DNA from: Conus ventricosus | Lineage: Eukaryota; Mollusca; Gastropoda; Neogastropoda; Conidae | Direction: 5' to 3' | NCBI GenBank assembly: GCA_018398815.1 | Contig: CM031595.1 | Location: 132,087,725 to 132,151,724 of the forward strand | Length of the DNA stretch: 64,000 bases | In this document: one piece after another, positions 36,312-46,890 of the stretch | Layout of the letters: the number at the start of each line of letters is the position of its first letter | Position numbering within the stretch: position 1 is the stretch's first letter | Program-made: the position numbers and the translations under genes | Notes under the pieces: model-generated | The model's input: only the letters and a program-made list of their open reading frames with translations | Databases searched by the model: none | Told to the model about the DNA's origin: nothing

Positions 36312-36767
36312 TTAAAACTGTAAATTAGGGAATTGTATAATTTCATAATCGCAATATGCAGCTTCCCTGATGGAAGAGCTTTTTAAAACAGTTGAGGGCC
36401 TTCCATCATATAAGTTTTCATCAGTGCTTAGCTCATCCAAATGAACATAGAGTAATGAATGTACTGCAAGATCGAGCGGATTTTCTCCTTCATAAGTAGT
36501 TTTGTTTGGTGTAACTCTAAAACTATGAACAGGCTGATTGGCAGTTGTAAAGCCTAACATTTTAGCTAGCTCTACATCAAAAAGGTAATGTACTACTTCT
36601 TCTTCAGGTTTGAATGATAACATTGTTTTTAGATTTGCATTGTTAAGTTTGAGAGTAATGTCAAAGTTACTCATTGCTTCTTTTAGTGAGCAAAACCCGT
36701 AATAACCATCAGGTATGATTACCTGGTCAACTTTGGACCCTGATTTGTCAACTTTTAGAATCCCCAT
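36312..36767 (-). CDS. Element protein of 151 residues, possible minor capsid protein
   Basis: An intact minus-strand frame begins 'MGILKVDKSG' and ends 'QFPNLQF'. It has 'PDGYYGFCSLKEAMS' near residue 20-34 and 'AVHSLLYVHLDEL' near residue 105-117. The latter kind of segment also occurs in small beta-rich capsid-type proteins of Polintons. No membrane helix is seen. The gene precedes the 35,335-36,191 gene on the same strand with about 120 bases between. The family is uncertain. Confidence 0.5.
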   Translation of the reverse strand: MGILKVDKSGSKVDQVIIPDGYYGFCSLKEAMSNFDITLKLNNANLKTMLSFKPEEEVVHYLFDVELAKMLGFTTANQPVHSFRVTPNKTTYEGENPLDLAVHSLLYVHLDELSTDENLYDGRPSTVLKSSSIREAAYCDYEIIQFPNLQF

Positions 36768-36931
36768 TATTATTCTTCGATTCAGTTATATTAAACCATA
36801 GGACTTTGTAGAATTTTTTCATGGAGTGCGACCAATTTTTGGTTCCGCAATTGTTCTCAACAGCAGTTCTAAAAACGAAGGACGGTCTTGAGTTGTTATT
36901 GTTACAAACATTTTTTTAAACGAAATAAAAA
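36768..36931. promoter_or_regulatory. Divergent intergenic region
   Basis: 164 AT-rich bases lie between the start of the minus-strand 36,767 gene and the plus-strand gene starting at 36,932. Both promoters should lie here. No specific element is proven. Confidence 0.35.
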
Positions 36932-38134
36932 ATGAGTGCGTTCAAATATACTAAAGATGCAAAATATTCTGTTGGGGCCGCACTACAATCCTAAAAATAT
37001 AGCAACTGATACTCTTAACATTGTTTGTGACCCAGACTGTCACTTTTCATAAAAAGGTGAGTACTCCATTAAGCAGATATCTTAACCCCCCTATTAAAAA
37101 AGACTACATCGCAAAAGTGTGGTTCAGTCATCCGATGCAGTTTTATCAGAACCAGTTAAACTTTGCTGTGTTTTGTGCATCAACTGGATGTGGAGTGTCG
37201 TATGCTGATCATTTAAATCATCCTGATCCTTTGGTGAGGTCAGTGTACAGATTTCATTTTTATTACACCTTCAGACGTATTTTGACTGAACTGCGAGCGC
37301 CATTACCAATGACAAACCGTTTAATCCATTCAGCAACCAAATAGACATGAAGGCTTTTGAAAGGATCTGTAACGAATTCAATATTAATGTCAAGACAGAT
37401 TTTAGACAAAAGTTGGATCTTAATCTGGCTTAGGCACCCCTTATTTTTGGGGCGTGCACAGAAAATATAACTATGACTGGAATTCTCCTTACACATCTTT
37501 CTCTTCAGGCACAGGTGTTCACCTCGGGTCCATAGAGCAAGAGCATAAAAAAAGCATGGACAACATTTATCTTAGACACATCTGAGGGCCTAACTAAAGC
37601 GGGAATAGTACGAATAAACGACTCTATTCGTACTTACGTTTGGTGTTTGCTAGGTTCGCAAGCACAGACAAGGTCGAGCATAACTAATTCTTCTACTGGC
37701 TTTGATGCACAAAAACAATACTTAGCAATTTAGAGGACGCCATTAATTCTACAGTTGATTTAGATTCAAGTATAAAAAGGTACCAAAATGTTTTACAATA
37801 CGCAAGATCGAAAGTAGACTTTGCTGTTGGCACTGGTTTATACATGCTACCTTCTGACCTTAGACTCCAGGTAGGAACAATAATAAACTACAACAATGAA
37901 ATCATTGTGCAGGCAATGAACAGAAGGTTGGGAAAAACGACATAAATTCTGGGCCAGTAATAGTACAAACAATAAAAAAACACCCAAGATTAAGTCATCC
38001 AATCCCTAAGGCCCAAAGCCCAAAGACTGTTGAAGACGTGGACTTTGTTCGCGATGACCATGAATATGAAAAGACAGCGCTTGTTGTTGGTATTAACTGT
38101 CCTAGGATTACTTGGTCTTTATCTTACTGAATAG
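36932..38134 (+). pseudogene. Multiply frameshifted element gene, ~370-400 codons
   Basis: A start at 36,932 reads 'MSAFKYTKDAKYSVGAALQS' and stops after 20 codons. Coding then continues in pieces: 37,021-37,344 (contains 'DYIAKVWFSHPMQF'), a piece from about 37,320 ('KAFERICNEFN'), a piece near 37,440-37,560, and a piece near 37,735-37,930 ('KRYQNVLQYARSKVDF'). A C-terminal hydrophobic segment ends at 38,134 ('LLLVLTVLGLLGLYLTE'). At least five frame breaks are visible. The C-terminal membrane segment suggests a membrane-anchored protein. The function is unknown. The gene end overlaps the convergent gene at 38,108. Confidence 0.6.
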
Positions 38135-38525
38135 TAACCCAACTATTAAGACAACTAATGCCCATAAGTGCTCGGCCATAAAGCCAACTATTTTGCTTGC
38201 AGTAGACAAAAGCCAGCTAATAACACTCCCTAATATACCCGGTAAAGAGTCTATAGCTTTACCAGCTAATTTTTTTAATAAACTCGCAAGATGATCAAGC
38301 TGTTTTTTTACCCATGATTTATCAGGCGATGGTGATGGAGGCACTGAACTTTGCCCTCCACCACCGCCTGTAAAAAGCCATCACCAACGTACTTATTGCA
38401 AATCCTAAGGCCGTTATAACGCTTGCTAATGTGATGCCTTGCTCTCTAAACAATGTTCTTATTCGTTCTGCTAGCGTTGTGTTTTCATATAAAATTTTTC
38501 GGGTAGTTTCTCTTATTCTATTCAC
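38108..38525 (-). pseudogene. Two-helix membrane protein of the element, one frameshift
   Basis: The first part (38,525-38,322) has a charged N-terminus and a membrane helix ('ITLASVITALGFAISTLV'). The frame then shifts in a glycine-codon run near 38,365-38,380. The second part (to 38,108) has an amphipathic region and a second hydrophobic helix ('LWALVVLIVGLLF'). The full product would be about 139 residues. The upstream gene stops within GTGA at this start. The initiation codon reads GTG here, where ATGA would give a stop-start overlap, so the start may be mutated. The role is unknown; membrane-active capsid proteins are one possibility. Confidence 0.6.
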
Positions 38526-39292
38526 TTGAGTTCGAATTGGTCTCGGTTAGTAGTCATCGCTTCTAGTCTTGCTGATCTTTCTTGTTCAAGATTTTTAGTC
38601 TTTGGGCTATTCTTTCTTTAATATCACGCCCTACGATGCGGTCGTCAGCCTCAGCGAGTTTTTCTTTTTCTCTTTTTATATGCCCATCTAGTTCACCTAG
38701 TTTTGCTACATTGTTTGTTAATTCGCCTTTGATGGTTGTTAAAGTACGATCAAGGGCTAATAATTCTCTCGGTTCGTGTATAGTATTTGAAAGCTGTTTC
38801 TTCTTCTTCAGTGAGTTCTGCTACTGTATTTCTTACTTCGTCCACTGTTTGAATTAAATCTTCAGGTTTTGTGTTTTGCATTTGGTTATCTGTTGGGAGT
38901 TTTTGTGGTATGTTTTGAAGTTTTGCAACTGCCTCCCTTTTTAATTTTGGTGGTTTAGGAATGCCAAGGCGATCTAGATCTTTTGCCTTAAGTCTTTTGT
39001 TAAGTGTACTCAAACCTACAAACTTTGATGAGTCTCGTTTATCTGTAAGCTGAAAACGTTTTCCTTGTTCGTCTTTAAAATACAAATGGCCATTCTCATC
39101 TCGTTCAAAATCATTAGGGTCTAAAACTTCGGGAGGTTTTTGTCTTAAACTTTTGTAAAATGCTCCGACCGTACTTTCTGTTAATTCACGCCGCAATGAG
39201 AACGTCGAGCGATGCTGTGTTAAAGGAGTCCTTTCATCCATGTCGTCTTCAGGATCAAAATCATAATCTTCTTCACCTCCAATTCCCGCCAT
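38522..39292 (-). pseudogene. Acidic/coiled-coil element protein, ~255 codons, frameshifted
   Basis: It starts at 39,292 ('MAGIGGEEDYDFDPEDD') with an acidic N-terminus. A middle region has 'DENGHLYFKDEQGKRF'. The frame breaks near 38,760 and again near 38,590, with a Lys/Glu/Arg-rich coiled-coil between ('ELDGHIKREKEKLAEADD'). It ends at 38,522. It has no catalytic motif. A scaffold or virion-internal role is possible (inference). It is divergent from the 39,331 capsid-like gene, with 38 bases between starts. Confidence 0.6.
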
Positions 39293-39330
39293 GTTTTTAA
39301 ATAATTAACTTTTTATTTTGTTTTATAAAA

Positions 39331-40605
39331 ATGTCACAAGTATATGGCTCGATTCTTGACCCGAATAGAAGACTGAAAGAACCCCATGGCGTGAAGGGAA
39401 ATAAACGGAATATTACTGTTCCAAATAATCCATCTACTATTGATGCAGATCAAATTCTTACTGTCAAATTTCCAGACCTAGGAGCGGATGATTTGATTGT
39501 GCCAGGCTCTGCGCAACTTACTTTCAAAATAGAACTCGCTTCAACAACAGACCCAAAGAGATCAGTTGTCCAGAATCTGGGGCGGGCAATCGTTAAGAAA
39601 ATTTCTATAAAACTTGAGGGGAAAGAAGTATTTTCTTTACACAATGCAGACATATTTTTAACCTATTCTGATCTATGGCTAACCGCGAATGAAAGGGAAG
39701 ATCTTGCGTTTCAAGGAATAGGCAATGAAGAAGCACTAAAACTTAGAATAGACGCCGAACTCGCCCCAGATGTTAAAAGCAGCAAAAAGGCTTTAGCTCT
39801 AAATTTTGCGTATGGAAATCGCTTTTCCATTCCCCTAGATTTTGAGTTGTTAAAAGCGCATGCCCCATACCTTCAAGGGGCATTAAAAGACAGATTGTCA
39901 TACGAACTAACTTTTAATGACTACAAACGTGTTATCAGATCAACAGACGCCGAAGCAAAGTACAGCATTTCTGACATCTCGTTAGAGTTTGATGTTGTTA
40001 GCAAAGATAATTTAGCAAGGCTGATTGAGCAACAATATGAGTCACAATTAGTAATATATTACGAAAACGTGCGTCATCATTCAACATATCCTAAAAGCAG
40101 GGCAGACGCTATATGGAATTTTAATCTTAGTGTCGCAGTAAAATTGCTTAAAGGTATTTTATTGCTGTGTGAAGATGAAGAACCATTCGCAAGAGCAAGT
40201 GAAAAGTTTTTTAATCCAAAAATAACGAAAGTACAATGTACAATTGATGGTAGTCCTAACCAAATCTATGCTAGCGGACTTAGACCTTATCATCATTTTG
40301 ACGAAATAAGAAAATTGTTTGGGGGTGGGAGGGGCAGAAGTCCAACAGCAGACCTTGCGTCTAAAGATCTACACCTTCACAGTGTTAGGCTTGATGATTA
40401 TTTAACATCAAAATACGGTTTATGGATTGACCTAAGGTCAACAGAGGATAATCAGTTGCATGGAAGTGGGAGAGCAGTTAAAGACGTAAACATTCAAATT
40501 GAGAAAGAAAAAGAAGCCGATAAACCGCTTAATGTACATTTGTTTTTATTAATTGATGCACAGCTGAATATTACAAAGAAAAGATTAGACTTTGTAGAAT
40601 ACTAA
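39331..40605 (+). CDS. Intact 424-residue capsid-like protein
   Basis: This is the longest unbroken gene of the element. It starts 'MSQVYGSILDPNRRL' and ends 'KRLDFVEY'. It is beta-rich throughout ('LTVKFPDLGADDLIVPGSA', 'AIVKKISIKLEGKEVFSL', 'SDISLEFDVVSK', 'VHLFLLIDAQLN'). It has no membrane segment and no enzymatic motif. Length, beta-richness and element context fit a double jelly-roll major capsid protein. It does not look like the ~600-residue hexon of classical Polintons, so the capsid call is inference. It lies between divergent and co-oriented structural-type genes. Being uninterrupted while neighbours are broken is notable. Confidence 0.6.
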   Translation: MSQVYGSILDPNRRLKEPHGVKGNKRNITVPNNPSTIDADQILTVKFPDLGADDLIVPGSAQLTFKIELASTTDPKRSVVQNLGRAIVKKISIKLEGKEVFSLHNADIFLTYSDLWLTANEREDLAFQGIGNEEALKLRIDAELAPDVKSSKKALALNFAYGNRFSIPLDFELLKAHAPYLQGALKDRLSYELTFNDYKRVIRSTDAEAKYSISDISLEFDVVSKDNLARLIEQQYESQLVIYYENVRHHSTYPKSRADAIWNFNLSVAVKLLKGILLLCEDEEPFARASEKFFNPKITKVQCTIDGSPNQIYASGLRPYHHFDEIRKLFGGGRGRSPTADLASKDLHLHSVRLDDYLTSKYGLWIDLRSTEDNQLHGSGRAVKDVNIQIEKEKEADKPLNVHLFLLIDAQLNITKKRLDFVEY

Positions 40606-40630
40606 ATTATTTTTTCATTTTTAAAAAAGC

Positions 40631-41329
40631 ATGTCTGTTCAAGTTTATCCAAATGTGCCTACAGCACCGAGTCGCCAAGAGAAGAGATAGTAGAAGCCCC
40701 CGGCATAAAAACCTTCAGATTAACCAACATTACACAAATGCAACAAAAACTAGAGCAGGACCTTTCAAAATACAGCAAAGCTAAACGAAGGTATTCTGCT
40801 GCTTTTAATGCTGTTACATATGTTAATACTGGAGCATCAACTATAAGTGCTCTATCAGCAGGAACGAGTGTTGGTCTCTTAACAACGGGCATAGGCGTAC
40901 CCGCAGCTTTACCTCTAGGCGGTTTGTCTTTAGCTCTTGGCCTATGTTCATTAGCCGTAGGTGCTGCTAGCAAAAAAATAAAAACTAAACTCCAAAAGCA
41001 CACAGCTATGGTTCAACTAATAACAGCTAAACTTAGTTCCTTCAAGCTGATTATAAATAAAGCACTAGCTGACTCAAACATCACGGATGAAGAATTTAGT
41101 CGTTTACAGGCCGATTTTGATGACTACAAAAGACAAAAGTTTGATCTTCAAAGAAAGTCGAGGACAAGTTTTTCTCAACAGCCAGACCCGAGCAGATAAA
41201 AAAGGAATGCTTAAAAAAAGTAAACGAGACATTAAACTCTGCTCTAAACAGCTCACATTAACAACGCCAAAGGGTGTTTATACTTTAGTTTATGAGTCTA
41301 AACACAAAAAGACCATCGATTTTGATTAA
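40631..41329 (+). pseudogene. Membrane-hairpin element protein, frameshifted
   Basis: The start at 40,631 reads 'MSVQVYPNVPTAPSRQEK' and stops after 19 codons by a frame slip near 40,680. The main frame to 41,199 has helices and a long Gly/Ala-rich hydrophobic stretch ('TSVGLLTTGIGVPAALPLGG' onward). This could form a transmembrane hairpin. A basic helical tail changes frame near 41,160 and may extend to 41,329 ('PKGVYTLVYESKHKKTIDFD'). Similar glycine-rich hairpins occur in membrane-penetrating virion proteins, but the function here is unknown. Confidence 0.55.
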
Positions 41330-41379
41330 TTATTTTTTTAATTTAAATAAATATTTTGAGTTAGAAAAGAAACTCAGCA

Positions 41380-44300
41380 TGGATAAAATATATGAAGGCC
41401 CAGACGAATTGTTTGAAGCAATGCAAGAAGATTTATCAAGAGCACTGAATGATATTGATTTAGAAGTCATTGATCCAACAAACGTACAGGCAAGTGTTGC
41501 TCATGCTATTTCTCAAGTTCCGGGTAAACTAACAATAGACCCGCCAGTTAAAGTAATGTTAGCTGTTTTAATCGACTATGTAACAATAAATGAAGAAAAT
41601 CTAGAAGTCTGGGTCTCAACTAAACAACAGACTATTCTTTCTCGTAATGACTTAACACCCGGTTGGGCAGACCAGCTGCTTACACAGTTTGATGTGGCCG
41701 CTGAAGAAGCCAAAATGAGGGGCTCGGGTTTGGTCAGAGGGCGAAGTCTTAGAGATTAGATTAAAACAGGCTAAGTATGCGCCGATTGTTGGTAAGGCTT
41801 ACATTCCACTACCTCCAGCATTAGTTGCAAAAAGAGCAGTTCTAAACATAAAGAATACAGACGACAAATGTTTTATGTGGTGTGTTCTCGCAAGGTTGCA
41901 TCACGTCCGCAAAAACGCAGAGAGAGTGTCTAACTATTGTTCTTACATTAATGATCTTAACTTCGATGGAATAGAGTTTCCTGTTAGTGTAGATCAAATT
42001 GATCAGTTTGAAGAACAAAACAAACCAATAACTGTCAATATCTACACATGGGATGAGGAAACAAATCTACAACCGATTAAAGTGTCCAAGAACAGTCCAA
42101 CAATAGGCGAGCCAGACAAAAATCATGTGGACTTACTTCTGATGTTTTCGCCAGCGGGGCTACCACATTACGCATTGATACGAACAATGAGTAGATTATT
42201 GAGGCATACTTCAAAGCATTACCATAAACAAGAATTCTGTAGAAAATGTTTAACAAGAATTCCATCGGCTCAAGCGGCAAGCGAACATAAGAAACATTGT
42301 ATCGGCCCAGTTGACTGTAATACAGAACTAATTACTCCCCCACCTGGATCTAAAGTTAGTTTTAAGAACTGGAAACGGATGCAAAATTCTCCATATGTTG
42401 TTTACGCAGACTTTGAATCACTCATTGTTCCTTATGAAGGGCCAGCGCCACAAAAACTTCGAAAAACAGTCTTAATGAGTAATCATCAGATTTGCTCATT
42501 TGCTTTCATTGTTGTCAGATCAGATGGCGCTCATTCAACGCCAGAATTATACAGAGGCCCAAATGCGGCTAGAAGATTTTTACAGCGCATGCAGCAAGTG
42601 CGTAATGATTGTTCTAATAATCTGAATTTATCTAATATCATGATGACACCTGAAGACCAAGAACAGTATGACTTAGCCACTCACTGTTGGATTTGTGGTT
42701 TAGAACTCAGTGAGGAAGCCAATCCAAAAGTAAGAGACCATGATCACATTAGTGGAAAGTTCAGAGGAGCAGCACACAGTAAATGCAATCTTCAACTAAA
42801 GTTTGATCCTAAGACATGGAAGCTGCCTGTATTCTTTCATAACTTGCGAGGTTACGACTCTCATCTTATAATGAAAGCAGTGGACGATGCCTTCAGGGTG
42901 TCATGCATTGCACAGTCATCGGAAAAGTACATGTGTTTCACTTTAAATAACATGTCTTTTTATGACTCTATGCAACACATGATGGGTTCATTAGAGTCAC
43001 TGGCTATGTCCTTAAAGTCCTGCCCAATAACGGAAGAATATTTTGACCCAACTCTCGTTAGAAAGGGTGTTTACCCTTATGAGTACATGAACAGTTGGGA
43101 AAGGTTTGATGAAGACACACTTCCTCCTAAAGGCGCGTTCTTTTCTAGTCTCAGAGGAAAGGACATCAGCGATTCCGATTACCAGCATGCTCAGATGCGT
43201 GGCAGAAGTTAGAGTGTAAAACGATGGGAGACTATCATGATTCATACTTGATGGCAGACGTTTGTTGTTGGCGGACGTCTTTGAAAATTATAGAAAGACC
43301 TGCATGAAACATTATAGCCTGGATCCTGCGCATTACATTTCTGCGCCCGGGATGAGTTGGGTGCTTTCTTAAAAGATACTGGAATAAAGATTGATTTATT
43401 GTCAGATTTGCCAATGATTCAGATGATTGAAAACGGATTGCGGGGAGGAATTAGTATGGCGTCGCATCATTACTGTAAAGCAAACAACAAATACTTGGAC
43501 GACTATGATCCAAGTAAAAGGTCTAACTATCTCATGTATTTAGATGCAAACAATCTGTATGGTTGGGCTATGGCGCAATCACTTCCATTACGCAACTTTA
43601 AAATGTACACTGGCGGCGGCACGAATAATATTCAAAAGGCATTAAAGTGGTTGAGCAGTTTGACGCGGGTCAACAGCGTGGATACATTCTAGAAGTTGAC
43701 TTAGAATATCCTAATGAACTCCATGACCTGCATAATGACTATCCATTAGCAGCAGAAAGCCTAAAGATGGCGAAAACAGAACCGCCTAAACTTGTGCCTA
43801 ATCTTCGGGGCAAAAAAAATTATGTATGTCATTACAGACTTCTACAATTTTATTTAAGACATGGTTTAAAGTTGACAGCAGTTCATCGTGTAATTGCTTT
43901 TGATCAAGAACAGTTCATGAAAACATGCATCATGAAGAACACTGATCGTAGAACTAAATCCGCAGATGCTTCAGAAAAAGACTTTTTCAAGCTGATGAAC
44001 AACAGCTGTTTTGGAAAGACTATGGAAAATCCACACAAGCGCAAAGATGTTAGATTAGTCACCAAAGAGAACGAAGCAATTAAGCTGACTTCAAAACCTA
44101 ATTATCAGGACTTCAGAAGATTTCATGATCAGCTTTTTGGTATAATGATGAAAAAAAAGAAAGTCAAATTGGACAAACCTGTATTTATTGGGTTTACTGT
44201 TTTAGAATTATCAAGCTTTTGATGTTAGAATTTCTTTATGACTACCTTAAACCCTCGTATCCCGAGTCCAGAGTACTTTACACAGATACAGACAGTTTTG

Positions 44301-44770
44301 TTATAGATATCCCTACTGAAGACATCTATAAAGACATGGAAATAGAAGTAGCTAAAGGAGCGAGTGGATGGTATGACACATCCGATTATCCTAAAGATTC
44401 GCCTTTGCATTCAATTACTAACAAGAAGGTTTTAGGAAAGATGAAGGATGAATTATCTGGAAAGGTGATCAAGGAGTATGTGGGGTTAAGGTCAAAAATG
44501 TACAGTATTTCGAGCCAGGAGAAACCATTAAGAAAGCAAAGGGAATATCTCGCAGTGTTTGTGCAGTCGAGCATATCACATGACAACTACAAAGAAGCGT
44601 TGTTTAACAATAAGACTTTTCATCATGGCAACGTAAAACTGCGATCTAATCTACATGAGATCAACACAACTGTTGTAACAAAGAAGTCATTAGATAGAAC
44701 AAACACAAAACGTGTGTTTGTTAATCCAGAGTTTTCATATGCAAGTGGACATTATAGAACCGTAAAATAA
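41380..44770 (+). pseudogene. Protein-primed family B DNA polymerase, frameshifted
   Basis: It starts 'MDKIYEGPDELFEAM' at 41,380. Frame breaks lie near 41,745, 43,195-43,360 (several), 43,650, 44,220 and near 44,500-44,570. Domains in order: N-terminal region; exonuclease motif I 'VVYADFES' (near 42,396-42,420); a Cys/His insertion 'CWICGL' ... 'RDHDHISGKFRGAAH' ... 'C' (42,685-42,790); exonuclease motif II 'NLRGYDSHLI' (near 42,842); and exonuclease motif III 'YQHAQ'. Then polymerase motif A 'LDANNLYGWAM' (near 43,540), motif B 'LMNNSCFGKTMEN' (near 43,993) and motif C 'YTDTDSF' (near 44,280). All catalytic residues are present, but not in one frame. It replicates the element DNA. Its stop abuts the convergent integrase stop. 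Confidence 0.9.
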
Positions 44771-45723
44771 TTAAAGCGGAACTGTGTCTGGCGGGATTAT
44801 CTGCAGTTCTTCTTTCACAAAAGATCTTTGGGGGGCTGGTTTGCTTTGTTGTGTCAGTTTCTCGTAAATAATACACGGGCGGATTCAATTTTACAATTCT
44901 TTTTATTTCATACGGATCAACACTCCAAACTGGATCGGTTGCCCTGATGCGAGTGTCCCCTTCTGCTTCCCCCGGTAAATAAAGGTACCTTACTTTCAAT
45001 CCAAATGGTAATAGTTTGCTGGATGAAGACTCTCCTTCAGCAACATTTATTGTTTTTCTTTTGATTGCTTGTACTGGTTTTAGCCCTTTAAATTCTTCAT
45101 TATTCATTGCGCGCAAAACTGGGGGCAGTCTTCTAACCCATTCTGTGTTGCGAGAATTGTCAATAAGCTCTCTGTGATACGGGTAAGAAAAAAGTCTTTC
45201 GGCTAACTGTTTGTTAAAGTTTTCGACTAAAGCTTGTGATCTGTGAACTCCTGGAATGCCTCTTTTAATGGTAACTCTATGTTTTAACAATAATTGATTC
45301 ACTTGACCTTTAAATTCTTTTCCATCATCAACTTGAATCATGCGGGGGTAAGTTAGCGGGCCTCGTTGGTATATCAGCTGTATGGCAACAGCAACAGCAG
45401 AAGCACTCTTTTTGTGTTAATGGTTCCGCATCTTTGTATCTTGAAGCTATGTCAATAACTGTGAGTGCGTACTTAAATCTTTTTCGTCTAATCGTACCAG
45501 AGGGTAAATAAGAAGGTCCATTTGATGGGTGTCGTTCGGTATTGTATTCACAAAGTGTGGTCTCTGTATTCGTCTAGGCGCAGGTAAATAAATTTGCCAA
45601 ATCGCTTGTTTAGATAACCATTCTTTCGCTGTTTGTTCACTGACTCCAGCTGTTTGGGCTTAGCTTTTTGATTGCTGTTATTCCTTTCCAATATCCTTTT
45701 GGCGAATAATAGATTTTGTTCAT
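44771..45723 (-). pseudogene. Retroviral-type (rve) integrase of the Polinton, frameshifted
   Basis: The start is the ATG at 45,721-45,723 ('MNKIYYSPKGYWKG'). Frame breaks lie near 45,655, 45,450, 45,395 and near 44,850. DDE residues are visible: first Asp in 'HQMDLLIYP' (near 45,520), second Asp in 'MIQVDDGKEF' (near 45,325), and Glu in 'ALVENFNKQLAERLF' (near 45,220). The C-terminal part ('VDPYEIKRIVKLNPPVYYL') resembles an SH3-like DNA-binding module. It ends at TAA 44,771-44,773, touching the polymerase stop. It inserts the element into host DNA. All three catalytic residues persist. Confidence 0.88.
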
Positions 45724-45730
45724 TTTTTAT

Positions 45731-46138
45731 TCAGCCAATATTATGCGCGACAAAATAGACAACAGTCATGCCAAAGACAATAAACGCGATTTCTTGCATC
45801 TTTTGTTTTTCTGATGGTTGATAAAAGTCACTGAATTTTGGTGGGGGCAATGTTTCGATTGGTTTGCCTGTTACAAGATAATATTCTTTTATTGCTTGAT
45901 CAACATCTTTAAATGTATAAGCTGCGTGTCCCTGTTTTTTCAGTGTGTTATTAATAAAATCTAACTGCTCAATTCTCTGCTTTTCATAGCGATCTTGTGC
46001 TGCAGCTAGTTGCTCCACAGCTTTGTTATGTCTTTTTCTCTCGCCGTCATCCCGTAGTTTACTAAATGCGTAATTACTTCCGCTAAAAGCAAGCGCATTC
46101 ACCACAGCGCCACCTATCATCATTACGAGTGAAGCCAT
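45731..46138 (-). CDS. Membrane/coiled-coil element protein, 135 residues
   Basis: An intact frame starts 'MASLVMMIGGAVVNAL' with an N-terminal hydrophobic helix. It continues with a charged coiled-coil ('RYEKQRIEQLDFINNTLKKQ'), a Pro-rich linker 'ETLPPPKFSDFYQPSEKQK' and a C-terminal hydrophobic helix ('IAFIVFGMTVVYFVAH'). It lies 7 bases upstream of the integrase start, on the same strand. The family is not recognised. A virion membrane or assembly role is possible. Confidence 0.65.
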   Translation of the reverse strand: MASLVMMIGGAVVNALAFSGSNYAFSKLRDDGERKRHNKAVEQLAAAQDRYEKQRIEQLDFINNTLKKQGHAAYTFKDVDQAIKEYYLVTGKPIETLPPPKFSDFYQPSEKQKMQEIAFIVFGMTVVYFVAHNIG

Positions 46139-46158
46139 TTTTTATAAATGTATTTGTT

Positions 46159-46388
46159 TTACATATTTAATATCTCTGGAATTATTCCTTGCTTAACTAG
46201 AAAATCTTTCGTAGCAAATGAAGCTGTAATAACAGCAATCAGTTTTGCTGAATCCTCAAAGTCTAGTTGCCAAGATCTGCCGGTTTTATTTTTAACAGGC
46301 TTTTACCAAGCATTGAGTATCCTACACTTAGACCCCCAATAACAGCAGAATGGTATACAAGGTTGGCAATAGTTTTTTCGGTGCTCAT
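46159..46388 (-). pseudogene. Small membrane protein of the element, one frameshift
   Basis: It starts at 46,388 ('MSTEKTIANLVYHSAVIGG'). A frame break near 46,265-46,275 precedes a second part with a hydrophobic stretch ('LIAVITASFATKDFLV') ending at 46,159. About 76 codons in total. It has two weak hydrophobic segments and unknown function. It is divergent from the gene at 46,424. Confidence 0.5.
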
Positions 46389-46423
46389 TTTAAAAAATAA
46401 AATAATTATAATTAATAAAAAAC
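46389..46423. promoter_or_regulatory. 35-base divergent spacer
   Basis: A very AT-rich spacer ('taaaaaataaaataattata') separates the minus gene starting at 46,388 from the plus gene starting at 46,424. Any promoter for either gene must overlap it or the coding sequence. Confidence 0.35.
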
Positions 46424-46872
46424 ATGAACAGTGATGATCTGCTAGAGCTACAGAGCGGCCTACACCGTCTTGGCTTACAAATGAAGAAGTTGATGATCAA
46501 GCTATTAATGCCCAAAAAAGAAAGACTGATTCTTTAGCAGCATGTGGAAAAACAAAACAGTTCCTCGGAAATGAATTTAGCATAGAACAGATTCAACAGA
46601 TGGCGCCACAAGACATTTTAAAGTATCACAACAGGTATGAAGCGCAGCTGGGGTCGAGAATGGTAAAAAGTGTCGGGCAAACGGTTCTTAGTTTGTACAC
46701 TAAACTAGTCAGTAGATTTGCTCCCACTGATTCTGAACAAGATCTTACGTATGATTTAACGCAAGATCCAGTTTTAACAAAGTCATTGGAGTCTCTAAGC
46801 TGTGATCTATATTACAGATTTGGAACATTGTTATCGCCGTTAATCATGGGATTAATTACTTTAATCATATAG
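46424..46872 (+). pseudogene. Element protein with C-terminal membrane helix, one frameshift
   Basis: The start at 46,424 reads 'MNSDDLLELQSGLH'. A frame slip near 46,460 leads into the main frame to 46,872 ('LGNEFSIEQIQQMAPQDILK' ... 'YYRFGTLLSPLIMGLITLII'). It is helix-rich and ends with a hydrophobic tail, like a tail-anchored protein. About 150 codons. No family is recognised. Confidence 0.55.
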
Positions 46873-46890
46873 ATTTTATTTCCCTTCAAA

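Noticed and set aside
36312..36767. Adenain-type protease in this gene
   Set aside because: I looked for the His, Asp/Glu/Asn, Gln and Cys order of the family, and the spacing does not fit. No other element gene fits either.
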